Source: Phoronis australis | Taxonomy: Eukaryota; Phoronida; Phoronidae | Assembly (NCBI GenBank): GCA_002633005.1 | Contig: NMRA01000136.1 | Coordinates: forward strand, 2,593-63,655 | DNA length: 61,063 nucleotides | Reading direction: 5' to 3' | In this document: positions 1 through 11,046 of the stretch, piece after piece | Layout of the letters: every line of letters begins with the position of its first letter | How positions within the stretch are numbered: the first letter of the stretch is position 1 | The notes under the pieces: model-generated | Database searches by the model: none | Told to the model about the DNA's origin: nothing | Seen by the model: the letters and a program-made list of their open reading frames with translations, nothing else | Program-made: the position numbers and the translations under genes

Positions 1-161
1 AACTCACAATTTGACAAACAATAGTTAGCAGAAACTTGTAGTTACAACAATTTCTATTACAACACTTTCTATGAGTTAATCAAATAATCAAAGAACTGAG
101 AATAGTTGTTTCTAAAGTCAAAGTTTATAGTAAAACATCAAGAAACAAAGTTGTCTCTTAC

Positions 162-233
162 CAACGCTGGGTATCTGTGATATTTTTGAAGCAAGCAGCA
201 GCCTCTCTCCAAGCAATATGAATTCTAGAGTAG
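162..233 (-). CDS. Candidate internal exon of an unidentified gene at the left edge
   Basis: On the minus strand a 72-bp open stretch is bounded by an acceptor (CTGTTAG before 233) and a strong donor (GTAAGAG from 161). The only fully open frame begins with one leftover base and ends with two, so it is a symmetric phase-2 exon. It reads YSRIHIAWREAAACFKNI and then TDTQR, a composition that looks like real helical coding sequence rather than noise. I do not recognise the family and found no partner exon upstream; the downstream exons would lie left of the window. It could be a chance match of splice motifs. Confidence 0.33.
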
Positions 234-1035
234 CTAACAGAATATTTATACTGAACACAAGAAAGGTGGGCGAGATAACTCAAAACATGAAAACTCACAA
301 AACTTCCTCTAAATGCTACATCTAGTTCCAAAACAATTCTCTGAACAAGGTCGCTGGTTCCAAACCAATTCTGTGAATCAATCTGCTGGACTCCAGCAAT
401 GAACCCAAGTCATTACCAATTATGGTGCAGGACAATCAAGAGTTGAGTAATTCCGATGGACAAATAACAGATTATTGTTGTTGTCGGAAATGCCTCATCC
501 CAAAGCTGACAGGTTTTCAAAGACTTTAAGTTACACAACTTGCAAAACAAGGCACAATTGTTATTATAAACATCCCACAACTGGTAACAGACATGTGGTG
601 AATCACTTCCCATGAACTCCTAGGAGGTTACAAATTTTGGTAAACAACCAATATGTTTGATTAATTATACACTAGTCACTAAAATTGCATAACATTGCTT
701 TTAATTAGACTAATTATCTACAGCATCAAAAAATGTCACCAACACCAACTCTAAAATGCTAAAATCAAAACCTCAGAGGCTTGTTACAGTGGAAGGTCAA
801 GTAACTTAATATCCTGTATGGCCATTACATGACACTGTACCAATGCAGGTCACATATGGCAGTCTGGAGCAGGGCACTCATAATAACAGTGACATCTTTT
901 GGGAGAGCCTTATCACAGTTATATATAGGATGTCCTTATGAAAACAAGTTGTTGAGAAAATACACGTGGAGAAACTGTGCATGTCAAATAACAGTTTCTG
1001 ATAGGTCTGAAATTTTGGGGCATTATATATACCCC
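234..1035. other. No gene recognised
   Basis: AT-rich sequence. Short open frames occur on both strands but have no domain, splice support or coding-like composition that I can see. Confidence 0.5.
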
Positions 1036-1143
1036 CAACGTACGTGTTTGTACCAGTGGTTATTATATGGAGATTCGTGATATGGGGCAAAAGTATTTGA
1101 AGGAATCTCGATATAATAAACACTGGTACAAACACGTACGTTG
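1036..1143. repeat. Near-perfect hairpin (42-bp arms, 25-nt loop)
   Basis: The arm at 1036-1077 is the reverse complement of 1103-1143 apart from a few mismatches; both contain the block AACGTACGTGTTTGTACCAG or its complement. The loop is 1078-1102. A transcript from either strand would fold into one long stem. It may be a minimal palindromic MITE or a microRNA-like hairpin; the sequence alone does not decide. Confidence 0.8.
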
Positions 1144-1189
1144 TATAACCTATATTTATTTCTATGTATTATCACCTATACTTGAATAA

Positions 1190-1500
1190 ACTCGCAAAAG
1201 TTTGGTTTAGACCACTTGCCGCTATAAAAATGGTCTCAACTTGTTTTCCACGCTGGCGAGAAGTGGTTTTTGATCTAGCAAAGGGCTGATATTTGGGTGT
1301 TACTCGAGACCACACTCAGCGAATAGCATGGCACTTGCAGAGTTTGCATGGTCTCAATAACAAACTGTCAGTTCTATCCAAGCCCAGAGATCACACCTGG
1401 TTTGACGAATTGTAAATTTGAGACCAATTACACAAAGGCTGGTGGTCTAAATTAAAAACTGCCGGGGTTTGTGAGACCAAAGGACTTTGTAGCCGCTTAA
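1190..1500. repeat. Cluster of GAGACCA / TGGTCTC motifs in both orientations
   Basis: The motif TAGACCA, GAGACCA or its complement TGGTCTC/TGGTCTA recurs at about 1207, 1232, 1303, 1349, 1421, 1442 and 1473. It resembles subterminal motif repeats of DNA transposons and is similar in style, but not clearly homologous, to the TAGACCAGGTCT-rich ends of the element at 37268-38418. No gene is seen here. Confidence 0.35.
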
Positions 1501-1669
1501 ACTATACGTCATATTTATCACCAGATTTATTATTTAAAAGCTATTCAGTGATTCATTTGGTTTAAACTAGACGAGGCGGCGCGTGAAATACGGTTTCTAA
1601 TATACTCTTAGTTATGTTCACTTTCAACCTTTTGGGTATTCTCGGGAACTCGCTGTTACGGTAAGGTAG

Positions 1670-2152
1670 ACGAACAATCGAGGATGTCTCGTCCCTGTCG
1701 TTCAGGTAGGAGTGTGAGAAGTGGTTCCAAGATTGCAAATTTCAGTTCTGTTGGTCCGGCGGCTACGAGATGTGTAATAGACGAGTAAGCGGAGAGGTAC
1801 CTTGGTCTTTCGTTGGAAGCTGTGCACATAATGATGAACCCGTGGTTCTTTTTTGTAGTGTTTAGCTTCACTGCTGTCTCATACTCTTCATTTTCAATTT
1901 AACAAATGAAGAATGCGGTAGAAGAGTCTTTTAGCCTGTCCTGGGATTGGACATTGACAAAGTCTTATCCACACGGTCACTGCAGTAATCAGTGGTACAT
2001 ATTATCTCAACAGAGTGTTGTCTGAGGAGTGAACGGTGGCGTGTCTTTCTTGGTTGGTGAGCAGATGTGACCTGAATTCTCTGAACACCCTCGCCGACCA
2101 ACTAGAACTCCCCGTTCAAACTCAAAATTTCCCCCTAGCAGGAATACCTAAC
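1670..2152 (-). repeat. Candidate LTR (left copy) of the Gypsy relic
   Basis: This ~480-bp segment is a direct repeat of 10567-11046, by eye a little under 90% identical, both starting near ACAATCGAGG and ending near CCTAACATACCT on the plus strand. The two copies flank the Gypsy coding relic in the orientation expected of LTRs. The right edge abuts the inverted-repeat element at 2155, so the LTR start is disturbed. Termini are not clean TG...CA, so an unrelated dispersed repeat remains possible. Confidence 0.5.
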
Positions 2153-2154
2153 AT

Positions 2155-2340
2155 ACCTACAGCACACATCACGAATTTTTGTACAAACCGGTCGGAAATT
2201 GGTCAACGACCGGCCGTCGACAGGTTGTCTAGCCGACCAGCAGCCGACCAACAACCGTCGGCTAGGAGCCGCCTGCTGAGTCGCCACTGTGGTCGGCACT
2301 TGGGTCGGCTACGTGGTCGCCTAGCGTAGACGACCAATTC
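2155..2340 (+). repeat. Left terminal inverted repeat of the 4.6-kb element
   Basis: It contains ACCGGTCGGAAATTGGTC and several GCCGACC blocks and is the inverted partner of 6540-6785. The internal GGTCGGC-type motifs are themselves partly palindromic, so the arm could fold on its own. Confidence 0.7.
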
Positions 2341-4213
2341 GAATTAAGCGTGTCCTTGGTCGGCAATTACCATTTTATGACTTAGCGGGTGAACTTTGGA
2401 CAAACAAACATTTAACTGTTCGCTGTTCATTTACCAGTGGCAACTCCCGTTTTGACATCGGTTTATCAACTTTTGTTCAACTATTGAGTGGAGGTAAAAT
2501 CGAATCAACCTACAAATACGAAGTGCGTGACATTACACCAGCCTAAAACCTTATGTTGAATTAATGATGGCGTGGTAAAATTAAACGTTAAGTGATATCG
2601 CGGAAGCATAATTTCCAACTTTAAACATGAGACTTTTTATACAGTACATTATGCATAAAAACAAGCACGAAATTTGAAATTTACAGCAAAATTGCATAAA
2701 AATCAGAATACAACACTGGATATTTTACGACCTCAAATATTTTCATGCCGCGGAATGCTCAACAAGCAGCACGCATTTGCGCTCATTCGTTATAATTGCT
2801 CTTGATCATCACTTCATCACACTGTATATTGCGCTTTACCACAGATAATAATTGTTTATTTCTGTATAATTTCTTAATATGTTGGTACAGCAATAGAACC
2901 CAAGTTTATTTCACTGATATCAAAAGTCCAAAAACATATAATGAAGTGAAACCAATTCTGATCATTTGTCGTGACGTTTACGCAACCTCGAGGGAGAACG
3001 TCGTTTGATTGAAGAATCTGGGAAAAAGAAACTGGCTAATAGGTGACGCAATATTTCATTGCGCCGAAAGTCGTCGCAAAAGATCACACCAGGATTTTAG
3101 CATCAGAATAATTGTAAAAAAAAAACAATTTTTGCATCGCTGTTAAATAATTTAGATTACTCTAGGAAGATTTTATTCGGTTAGTTTTTACCCACAACGG
3201 CGCAAATTTGTATATTTAATTTAGTAAACAGCTTCGCACCAAGGCTAGAGCCTTCCGAGCCCTTTGGCGTAAGAGCACAATACTTGGCGTTTCGCGTATA
3301 ATCCAAGGGGTAAAACTTTGAAAATAATATTTTCGGGTTAACCTGGTACATGTAATCCTAAAAAAGTAGTCTGTGTTTCCATGTGGAGCGTAAAAATTAT
3401 TAACCCAGTGATTCATAAAGAACACTCTCGCAAAGGAAAACGCAAACAATTTTCGGCTCTATTACCCTGGTTAAAAAACAACTTCTAAAAGTTTATTGCA
3501 TCGGATTCTAGTGATCACCAGTCAAAACTCTTAAGGGGGCGCAATTTCAAACCTTTGGCATGAATCAGTAATATAAAAATGGAATTAGACCGACTTTAAT
3601 TTATCAGCAATGTAGACACAACAGTTACCGACACTGACTGTGTTTGTTAACGTCTTGTGGCAATGATAAAAATAAATGTTTCTACTATGATTGATAACAA
3701 GTTTTACTCTGATGAGGTATGATGCAATATGCATGTCTAATATGCAGATCGGCAGTTGCAAAATATTTACTGGGTTTAATGAATCCGTCTGATATGAACC
3801 ACTGCAAAAGTATGATTACTAATTGTACATTCGAAGCACGCCTCATTAGAATAAAAACATACACATGCTTGATGATCCTGGGAGTACCTCTATTACAAGC
3901 ATGAATGAAGATATATAGTTGTTAAGCCATAGAGTATAATAAGGCTTACATAATATCACACTGAGCCATCTGCAACAGGCATATAAAAAGGATACAGTAT
4001 TTCAAAAGAATCCACAACTACTCAATTTTCATAGTCACGCCTACTCATTTTTCATAGTATTACTAAATCACGAAAACCTAGATTTACTAAGAAGTTACAC
4101 AGTACGCTGCTACACAACGTTCTCTCCCACATTTATGGGAGGCCTAATTTGCAACATTTAACGACATATATTTTCTATGCAAGATTAAAACCAAGCAAAG
4201 CATGTTAACTCTC

Positions 4214-4520
4214 CAGGACCAAAAATAAATACCTTAAAACCAGAAATTTTACTTAAGCGGGAATCAAAGTAATCCAATACATTGAGATTGTTTTCACACA
4301 GAAGACCAAAAAAAACAAATACAGACAAAAATTCACCACGTCAAGACTGAAATTTATCACATCAGCACCTATAATTTATCAAGTGAGGACCAAAAATTCT
4401 TCACTTCAGAATCAAAATAAAATACGACCGAACTGAAAATGTAATAAGCCAGGTTCAAAAACTTTCCACGTCAGTAACTTTACACGCCAGAACACCACGC
4501 CAGCATACCCAAGCATTGAT
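4214..4520 (+). repeat. Degenerate ~22-bp tandem repeat
   Basis: Successive lines of about 20-22 bp share a pattern close to GGACCAAAAATTTTTCACGTCA: for example GGACCAAAAATTCTTCACTT, AGACTGAAATTTATCACATC, GAACTGAAAATGTAATAAGC and GGTTCAAAAACTTTCCACGT. About a dozen copies are visible with drifting length. It lies inside the 4.6-kb element and has decayed heavily. Confidence 0.6.
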
Positions 4521-6539
4521 CCTTCAAAGCGATAATGTCCGTAATATACGTAACAAGGGCTAAATGTTCAACCTCTTGCCGACAAGACGTATTATCGTGG
4601 AAATGCGGTTGAATTCCTTTCGTCTAATCCATATTTTACAATAGATGGCAGTGTATAGGTACTAATTTAATTGTCCTCATTGCATAATGGGTGACCGCGT
4701 AGTCTCCGGGCATGAAAACAATTCTCTCCTGGAGTGATAAGTTTTCTGACGCAATAAATCCTGGTTGTCTATTGTTTTTGATTCTACAGAGATTTCAATT
4801 CCTGAATAGAACATGTGTGTTCTGGACTTTTCCGCTTCAGCTTTCCATTCAGCTAACTAGTGCACAGCACAGTGTTTTTATTATTCCGTGGCGGCTCCAC
4901 TGCAACGAATCACTTCTGGTACAACCATCCGTAAATGACGTTCGTATTTTGCACATTTCTATATATTCATTGGACAAGTTTCTGTTTGGTATTCGGTTTT
5001 ATTTTCTTTCTCAGGTAGTCCTTGAGATCATTCTCTGAATGTTTTGAAAACGCAACTCGCCTTTCTCTACGCAGATACCGTTTTCTGCCAGTTTGCACCG
5101 ACTCGCTGAATTCATAAACCAAACATTTATTTTTGAAAATGCCCTCAAAAGTGTACTTTTTAAAACACCGTGTTGACCATAGTCGTCAGTGTAGAAAAGC
5201 GAAATGAACAAATTTGTAAACACTGCTCAAAGCACTTTTGTGGATATATGGAAACGCCAACGTCTCTGTCTTACAACGCTGCGTGTGCTTGGCATTTCTG
5301 ATAAAGCGTTCTCAAGCTGGAAACTTTTTTAAGACTGAGCACCGTTTCAAAAATTGTATTTTTTCTTACAGCTGAGCACAGAATAATTATTCTGCGATTT
5401 TAGGACTGAAATGGAACCAAATCTCGAGTGGTGACTCATTAGAATGGGCAAAACTCGTGGAGGGGTGGCGATACAAGCATGATTTTTTTTTTATTTTCGC
5501 GCCAAACATGTAGTTGCCACTTCTCATTCAGCGTCACTTACTACCTAAGGTGGCCAGATCATACGCTATATCACCAGACGCTTTCCTTCTCAAAAGTGCA
5601 CCTTGATGTATTTTCAATCATTTTTTGCCATCGCATCGCTTTACCAAAGATTCACGCACACATGCCGCGTAGAGACAAATACCTCATCACCACGTATTCA
5701 CATCTTCCCGTTCACAATTGTTTTATTTTACATAATTTGTCAATATGTTGTTGACAGAGAATATTTATTTTTGGAACAACGTGAACGACCAACTGATAGG
5801 GGCCTACGTGTACATGTAACTAGCCCAGATTTTAACTTCACCGATACATGAAAACAGAATGCGCAAAGCTACAGTTGGCTGTAGCCTCAACAGTGGTCAT
5901 TCCGTGTTTGATGTCACCGTCTTAGTTCGTGGAAATCGTAACCATAGTATGATTTCGAAGTTAAAGCCATCGAAGTCTGTGGGTTTAGGGCATACTGGAC
6001 CTTGAATTTCGCGGCTGTACTGCAAGGGTCAATACTACGAAAATAAAATCCCCGGAGTGAGAAATCTGCGCGGTGTAACAACTCACTCACTAATCCATCA
6101 TCATGGGCGCGTGATAGGAGACCGGTGAATAACTTAAAAAACGCAAAAATGATGCAGCTTGGCGTTACACAAACAAAATCAATTGTGGGCGAAGACTGCG
6201 AAAAATAGCCGCGTTTACAAAATGACTACAGCGTTGTATTGACCGGGAAGCAACCAATCTAATACAACTTGTTATCGTCAAGAGTCAAATTAAAGATCAA
6301 ATGTAAAGAAAACTTTCACGTTTTTCATCCAAAACTTGTTGCATTGACAATAATCCAATGTTTACTAATGCCGCTTGCCTTCAATATTCGAATTAGTGGT
6401 ATTACACAACCGACGTGAACTCATGTAACCGAGACAGCAAAACTAGGTTAATTTATTTGACCCTGTGCTAAGACGAATATGCATCGACACGCAAAATGGT
6501 ATGACCCTGACAACCTATTACGCAACTGCTACTCTAGCC

Positions 6540-6785
6540 TAAAAATAGCTGCCGACCAGCTGGTCGGCTGATGGCCGGTCGGCTGAAGGGTCGGCTGATG
6601 GGTCGGCTGGGGAGTCGCCTTATGAGTCGGCACTGCGGGCGGCTGCCGGTCGGCTAATTTTTAGCCGACCGTTCGGCTTAATTTTTAGCCGACCGGTCGG
6701 CTAATTTGCCGACCGGTCGACGGCCAGTCGTCGACCAATTTCCGACCGGGCGGACAAAAATTCGTGATGTGTGCTGTAGCTGTTT
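6540..6785 (-). repeat. Right terminal inverted repeat of the 4.6-kb element, with a short tandem motif
   Basis: The inner part holds four or more variants of GGTCGGCTGATG in tandem, followed by alternating GCCGACCGGTCGGCTAA blocks and ending in the complement of the left terminus. The arm differs in length from the left one because the tandem motif number differs. Confidence 0.7.
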
Positions 6786-6944
6786 CAAAAAAGTGGTGGG
6801 TACAGCTACAGATGTTTTTCTTTTTTTCACCAAACTTAACATATTTACGACTTAACTAAACGCGTATGCAATACAACTCTTACACAAACATATTCTAGGA
6901 ACCTCAAACAAATCGTAAACACACTATCAGCAATACATGTACTA

Positions 6945-8160
6945 TTATCCTTTCCTCTGATGTGTCGAACATCAAGGTCGAGCTCCTGCACAATGAGACT
7001 CCACCTAGGTATTCACTGATTTTTCCCTTCATCTTATTTAAAAAAACTAGCGGGTTGTGATCAGTATATACCATCAGCGGTGAACTGATAGAGGAGACAT
7101 AAACCTCGAAATGCTACAATGCCAAAGTCAATGCAAAAGCCTCCTTTTCAATGGTTGAATGACAGCGCTGGTTCCTATTGAACTTCTTAGAAAAATAACA
7201 CGCATGGTGATCTGCTGTATGCCTTGAGCATCTTCCTGTAAGAAAACTCCACCTGCTCCAACAACAGAAGCATCAACAGCTAACTTGAATGGCTTACAGC
7301 TATCAGGAGCAGCCAGCACAGGCTGGGTAGACAACATTTCTTTCACATTTTCAAAAGCCTTTTGGCATGTATCATTCCACACAAACTTCACTTTACTTGA
7401 AGTCAAACTAGTCAAAGGTAATACAACCTCAGAATAATTTCTACAAAAACGCCTATAGAAACCGGCCATTCCCAGTAATCTAGACAAAAACTTCTTGTTA
7501 TTGGGAGTAGGAAAAGCCGAAATAGCTTCAACGTTAGCTTCACGGGGTCGGACTTTCCCTCCTCCAACAACATGACCTAAAAACGTCACAGATGCATGAT
7601 CGAGATCACTTTTCGCCAAATTGACAGATAGGTTAGCTTTAGATAAACGCTCGAAAAGTTTTCTTAAATCACACAAATGTGCTTCCAAAGTAGGACTACT
7701 AACTATGTAAACCATTCAATACAGTATTGTGAAATCAGACACAAACCTTACAGAATTGTCAGGCTTCGGAACAAGGATACATGGAGAACTCCAGTTACTC
7801 TGACTAGGTTCAATGATTCCATTATCCAGCATATACTGAATCTCATTTCTCATTAACTCCAACTTAGGGGATAAATTCTTTAAGGGTGCAGCATCTCTAA
7901 CATCGACATCATGAAACAGAGCATTAGTTTTTCTAGGCACATCTGGAAACAATTCAATGAATTCCCATAAGAGACTTTGTGGTGGGTGTTGCTGATTAAC
8001 ATGCAAGTGATTCAACTTCTCTTGCAAATTGCTAAGGAACCGAGAGGTGCATAACTTGAACGAAATACTTAAAGTAGATTCTCCAAAATCGGTGTCATGT
8101 GACTGCTTGTCATCATAACCCGACTCAACAGCTGCAACAGTTTTATCAACATGATCACCA
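6945..8160 (-). pseudogene. Gypsy reverse transcriptase and RNase H, RT core deleted
   Basis: The RT N-terminal fingers are clear (MLDNGIIEPSQSNWSSPCI, then VPKPDNSVRFVSDF). The frame then meets TGA and resumes at VYIVSSPTLEAHL, which lies just after the usual Y-x-D-D box. The whole palm segment between, including the catalytic YxDD, is absent. The thumb/connection (FLGHVVGGGK, LLGMAGFYRRFC) and the start of RNase H (FKLAVDAS) follow, then a frameshift, YTDHNPL and a final RHIRGKDN near 6950. Confidence 0.82.
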
Positions 8161-9240
8161 CACCTTTCACGATACTCTTTAAGCATGATTACATGACAGA
8201 CTAGGCTTTTCTTACCACGATCAGGAGTACTAACTACATAATCAAGATTGCTTATTTTCATCTCCACTACATACGGTCCAGAAATTTGGCATTCAAAGAA
8301 TAACCAGGCAATTGTAACAGAACCAACACTTTGTCACCTGGGCTTTATTAAATTGCATGTCACGAGCTTTACGATCAAAGCAAGTTTTCATCGATATCTG
8401 AGCATCTTTCAAATGCTTATGAGCCACGGTTCTAACCTCAAACAACCTCTCTTTTAAATCTTACACGTAGCTTAATAAATCCTTGGAGGATCGTCACTCA
8501 ATCACCTTTCTTTCAACAGTTTAAGCAGACCACGGGGTTGACGCCCAAAAACCAACTCAAATGGGGTGTAACCCAGAGAATCTTGTACTGTTTCTCTGTA
8601 CGCAAACAGTAAAAGTGGAAAACCTTCATTCCAATTCTTGTCACGAGACAAACAGTAAGCCCTTAACAATGTCTTAAAAGTCTGATGAAACCTTTCAAAA
8701 GCACCTTGCGATTCAAGGTGATAAGCACTAGAAACAAGTTGGCCAATCTTCAACAATTACGTCAACTGCTGAAATAGTATAGACACAAAGTTTGACCCTT
8801 GGTCAGACTGAATTGATTTAGGAAGGCCAACTAAAGTAAATAACTTAACTAAAGCCTTTACTACCTCTGATGTAGTTATTTTCCTTAACGGAGTAGACTC
8901 AGGAAAACGTGTGAAACTACACATTATTGTCAATAAATACTGGTTCCCTGTTTTTGTTTTTGCCAATGGACCTACACAATTCACAATGACATCATTGAAT
9001 AAATGGCTCTTCAAACGCCGGAAGTGGTTTTAAAGGAGTCTTGGGGATAACTTGATTTGGCTTTCCCACCAACTGGTGTACATGACAAGTTATACCAAAA
9101 TTTCTTACATCTTTATCGATACCGGGCCAAAAGAAATGACTCAGGATACGATCTTAGGTCTTATTTAATTCCAAAGTGACCAGCCATAGGTCCCTCATGA
9201 GCCAAATACAGAACCTCTTGGCGGTATTCCCTAGGTAATA
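8160..9240 (-). pseudogene. Gypsy integrase relic located upstream of RT
   Basis: The N-terminal zinc-binding segment is visible at about 9240-9165 (LAHEGPMAGHFGIK, then a stop). The core follows: DVIVNCVGPLAKTKTG has Asn where the first catalytic Asp is expected; SDQGSNF keeps the second Asp; and FERFHQTF keeps the Glu. After a stop near 8502 the C-terminal part continues (DLKERLFEVRTVAHKHLKDA), a frameshift follows, and a GPY/F-type module ends with VVEMKISNLDYVV and a basic tail near 8160. Several stops and frameshifts make it a pseudogene. Confidence 0.78.
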
Positions 9241-9241
9241 C

Positions 9242-9900
9242 TCACTGGTGCACTACATGCCAAGAATCAGCAGAAGAAACGTCAGATGGTCTCCATTTAC
9301 GCATCAACAGACAATTTTTCAGATAATAACAGACAGCAACTTTATCAGACTCTTCTTCTAAAAGAGCCTGACTATACGCCAACGCTATATCATCATCATG
9401 CTGATGTTCTATAAGCTTAGATCGCGAATACTTGCCAGTAGAATCAGACACACCCTCAAACTGCTTTACTAAGAAAGTATCTGACAAATAAAAATTATAA
9501 TCCACATTGTAGTTACTTTCCTCAGCTGCCTTAGCCTTGACTCTAATAAGTACACAAGACGATATTGAATTATCACACTCATCTACAGGGATAGGGCCAT
9601 CGACCATCACAGGTTTAACAGTCAAGTTACTACCCATAACATCATTTCCTAACAACAGAGTTAAACCGCGAACGGGCAAACGGGGCGTAACACCTACAGA
9701 AATGGGGCCGGTAAACAAATCTGATGTGAGAAAAACTTTATGCTGAGGTCCACTGATGCTTCCACAGATGTCAGAAAGGGAAACTCGAATCTCAGAGGAG
9801 ATAAACTCAGACGAAGGAACCACGCCCTACAACAACAAAGTCTGAGTAGATGCAGTATTCCGCAAAATCACGACAGGCTAACGAGTAGACTTCTCAGTCA
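9242..9900 (-). pseudogene. Gypsy protease and linker, catalytic motif lost
   Basis: The retropepsin active-site region reads VVILRNTASTQTLLL: the aspartate of the expected DTG/DSG triad is Asn (codon 9859-9857) and the glycine is gone. An in-frame TAG follows at 9829-9827. Downstream is the flap-to-C-terminal part with the conserved LPVRGLTLLLGNDVMG (a hydrophobic-hydrophobic-G-N-D pattern), then a linker to about 9242. The enzyme would cleave the Gag-Pol polyprotein in an active element; this copy cannot. Confidence 0.7.
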
Positions 9901-10088
9901 CAGAGACAAAACCCTTAGCAGAAAATGGGTAAAATATTTCGTCGACAGGCACAAAAATTCTGAGCTAAATCATCACCAATGGGGCGAATACTAACCTCAG
10001 ACGACAACGAATTCTGAGTAACAGATTTCTTCAACTGTACTTTAATGTTGGACTGAGAAACAGCCACAGCAGTAGACATTTCCTCGTA

Positions 10089-10510
10089 CTATTTTTTTGT
10101 TTTTAACTTAGGACAATTAGCTATTAAGTGACCACTTGTTTTACAGTAATGACACACAGGACCAGGAATTTTGAAACTCGAACGATCGGCAGACCCTGCC
10201 TTGGCATCAACTTTCCCACCTGAGGAAATTTTAGTGTCCACCTTAGGTCTGCAGTCAACCTCTGCTTCATAATTTGTGACTTTATAAAATATGGTCTTAT
10301 GTGTCAACACGTCATCTGCAAGTGTCGCTGCGTCATATAACTGATCGACTTTTTGGTCGTCAACATACGTTTTAACAACGTCTGCCATTTGCCGTTAGAA
10401 CTGCTCAATTAAAACCAACGTCCTGAACTTTTCATAGCTACCGTCAATATTGTTAGCAAGAGGCCCTGGGTTCGTTTCCCGCACAAGCTCCCTAACTTTC
10501 ATGTTAGGCG
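10089..10510 (-). pseudogene. Gypsy gag fragment with SCAN-related region and zinc knuckle
   Basis: The upstream part (from about 10510) reads NMKVRELVRET and EKFRTLVLIEQF, followed after an in-frame TAA (10397-10395) by DVVKTYVDDQKVDQLYDAA. This helical stretch resembles the capsid-derived SCAN domain, which is thought to descend from gag of Gmr1-like elements. Near the C-terminus is a retroviral-type CCHC knuckle, CHYCKTSGHLIANC (CX2CX4HX4C), the nucleic-acid-binding part of gag. The N-terminal half of gag is missing. Confidence 0.72.
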
Positions 10511-10566
10511 GTAATATAAACGAAGATACACATGATCGGTAAAACAATTGATGTTATGTTTCTCAA

Positions 10567-11046
10567 CAATCGAGGCTGTCCCGTCCCTGTCGTTCAGGTA
10601 GGTGAGTGAGAAATGGTTCCAAGATTGCAAATTTCAGTTTTGTTGGCCCGGGGCTACGAGATGTGTAATAGACGAGTAAACGAAGAGGTACCTTGGTCTT
10701 TCGTTGGAAGCCGTGCATATAATGATGACCCCGTGGTTCTCTTTTGTAATGTTAAACTTCACCGTCGTCTCATGCTCTTCATTTTCAATTTAATAAATGA
10801 AGAATGCGGTAGAAATGTCCTTTGGCCTGTCCTGGGATTGGACATTGACAAAGTCATATCCACACGGTCACTGCAGTAATTAGTGGTACATATTGTCTTC
10901 ACAGAGCGTTGTCTGAGGAGAGAACGGTTTGCGTGTCCTTCTTGAATAGTGAGCAGACGTGACCTGAATTCTCTGAACACCCTCGCCGACCAACACCCCG
11001 ATCAAACTCAAAACTGCCCCCCTAGCGGGAATACCTAACATACCTA
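10567..11046 (-). repeat. Candidate LTR (right copy, 5') of the Gypsy relic
   Basis: Direct repeat of 1670-2152. It lies just upstream of the gag fragment on the minus strand, where a 5' LTR is expected; the start may be TGTTAGG at the 11046 end. Divergence between the two copies implies an old insertion, consistent with the state of the coding region. Confidence 0.5.

Larger units (their letters stand above)
2155..6785. mobile_element. 4.6-kb element with long GC-rich inverted ends
   Basis: The outermost ends are inverted copies: ACAGCACACATCACGAATTT at the left and its reverse complement at about 6760-6780. Inside, both ends carry about 190-240 bp rich in GGTCGGCTGAT / GCCGACC motifs, in opposite orientations. 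The interior (2345-6535) is AT-rich with no recognisable transposase; the longest open frames (4712-5038 and the opposite strand at 5011-5223) match nothing I know. This looks like a non-autonomous DNA transposon of unknown superfamily. A target duplication is not evident. Confidence 0.65.
6945..10510 (-). mobile_element. Ty3/Gypsy (Gmr1-like order) retrotransposon relic
   Basis: Reading the minus strand 5' to 3', fragments of gag, protease, integrase, reverse transcriptase and RNase H follow in that order. In most Gypsy elements integrase is last; here it precedes RT, as in the Gmr1-like group known mainly from deuterostomes. Candidate LTRs lie at 10567-11046 (5') and 1670-2152 (3', beyond an inserted element). 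Every module carries stops, frameshifts, deletions or a changed catalytic residue, so the copy is dead. Confidence 0.8.

Noticed and set aside
4712-5223. Open frames on both strands inside the 4.6-kb element, considered as a transposase
   Set aside because: No acidic catalytic pattern, zinc finger or similarity to a known transposase; the strands overlap.
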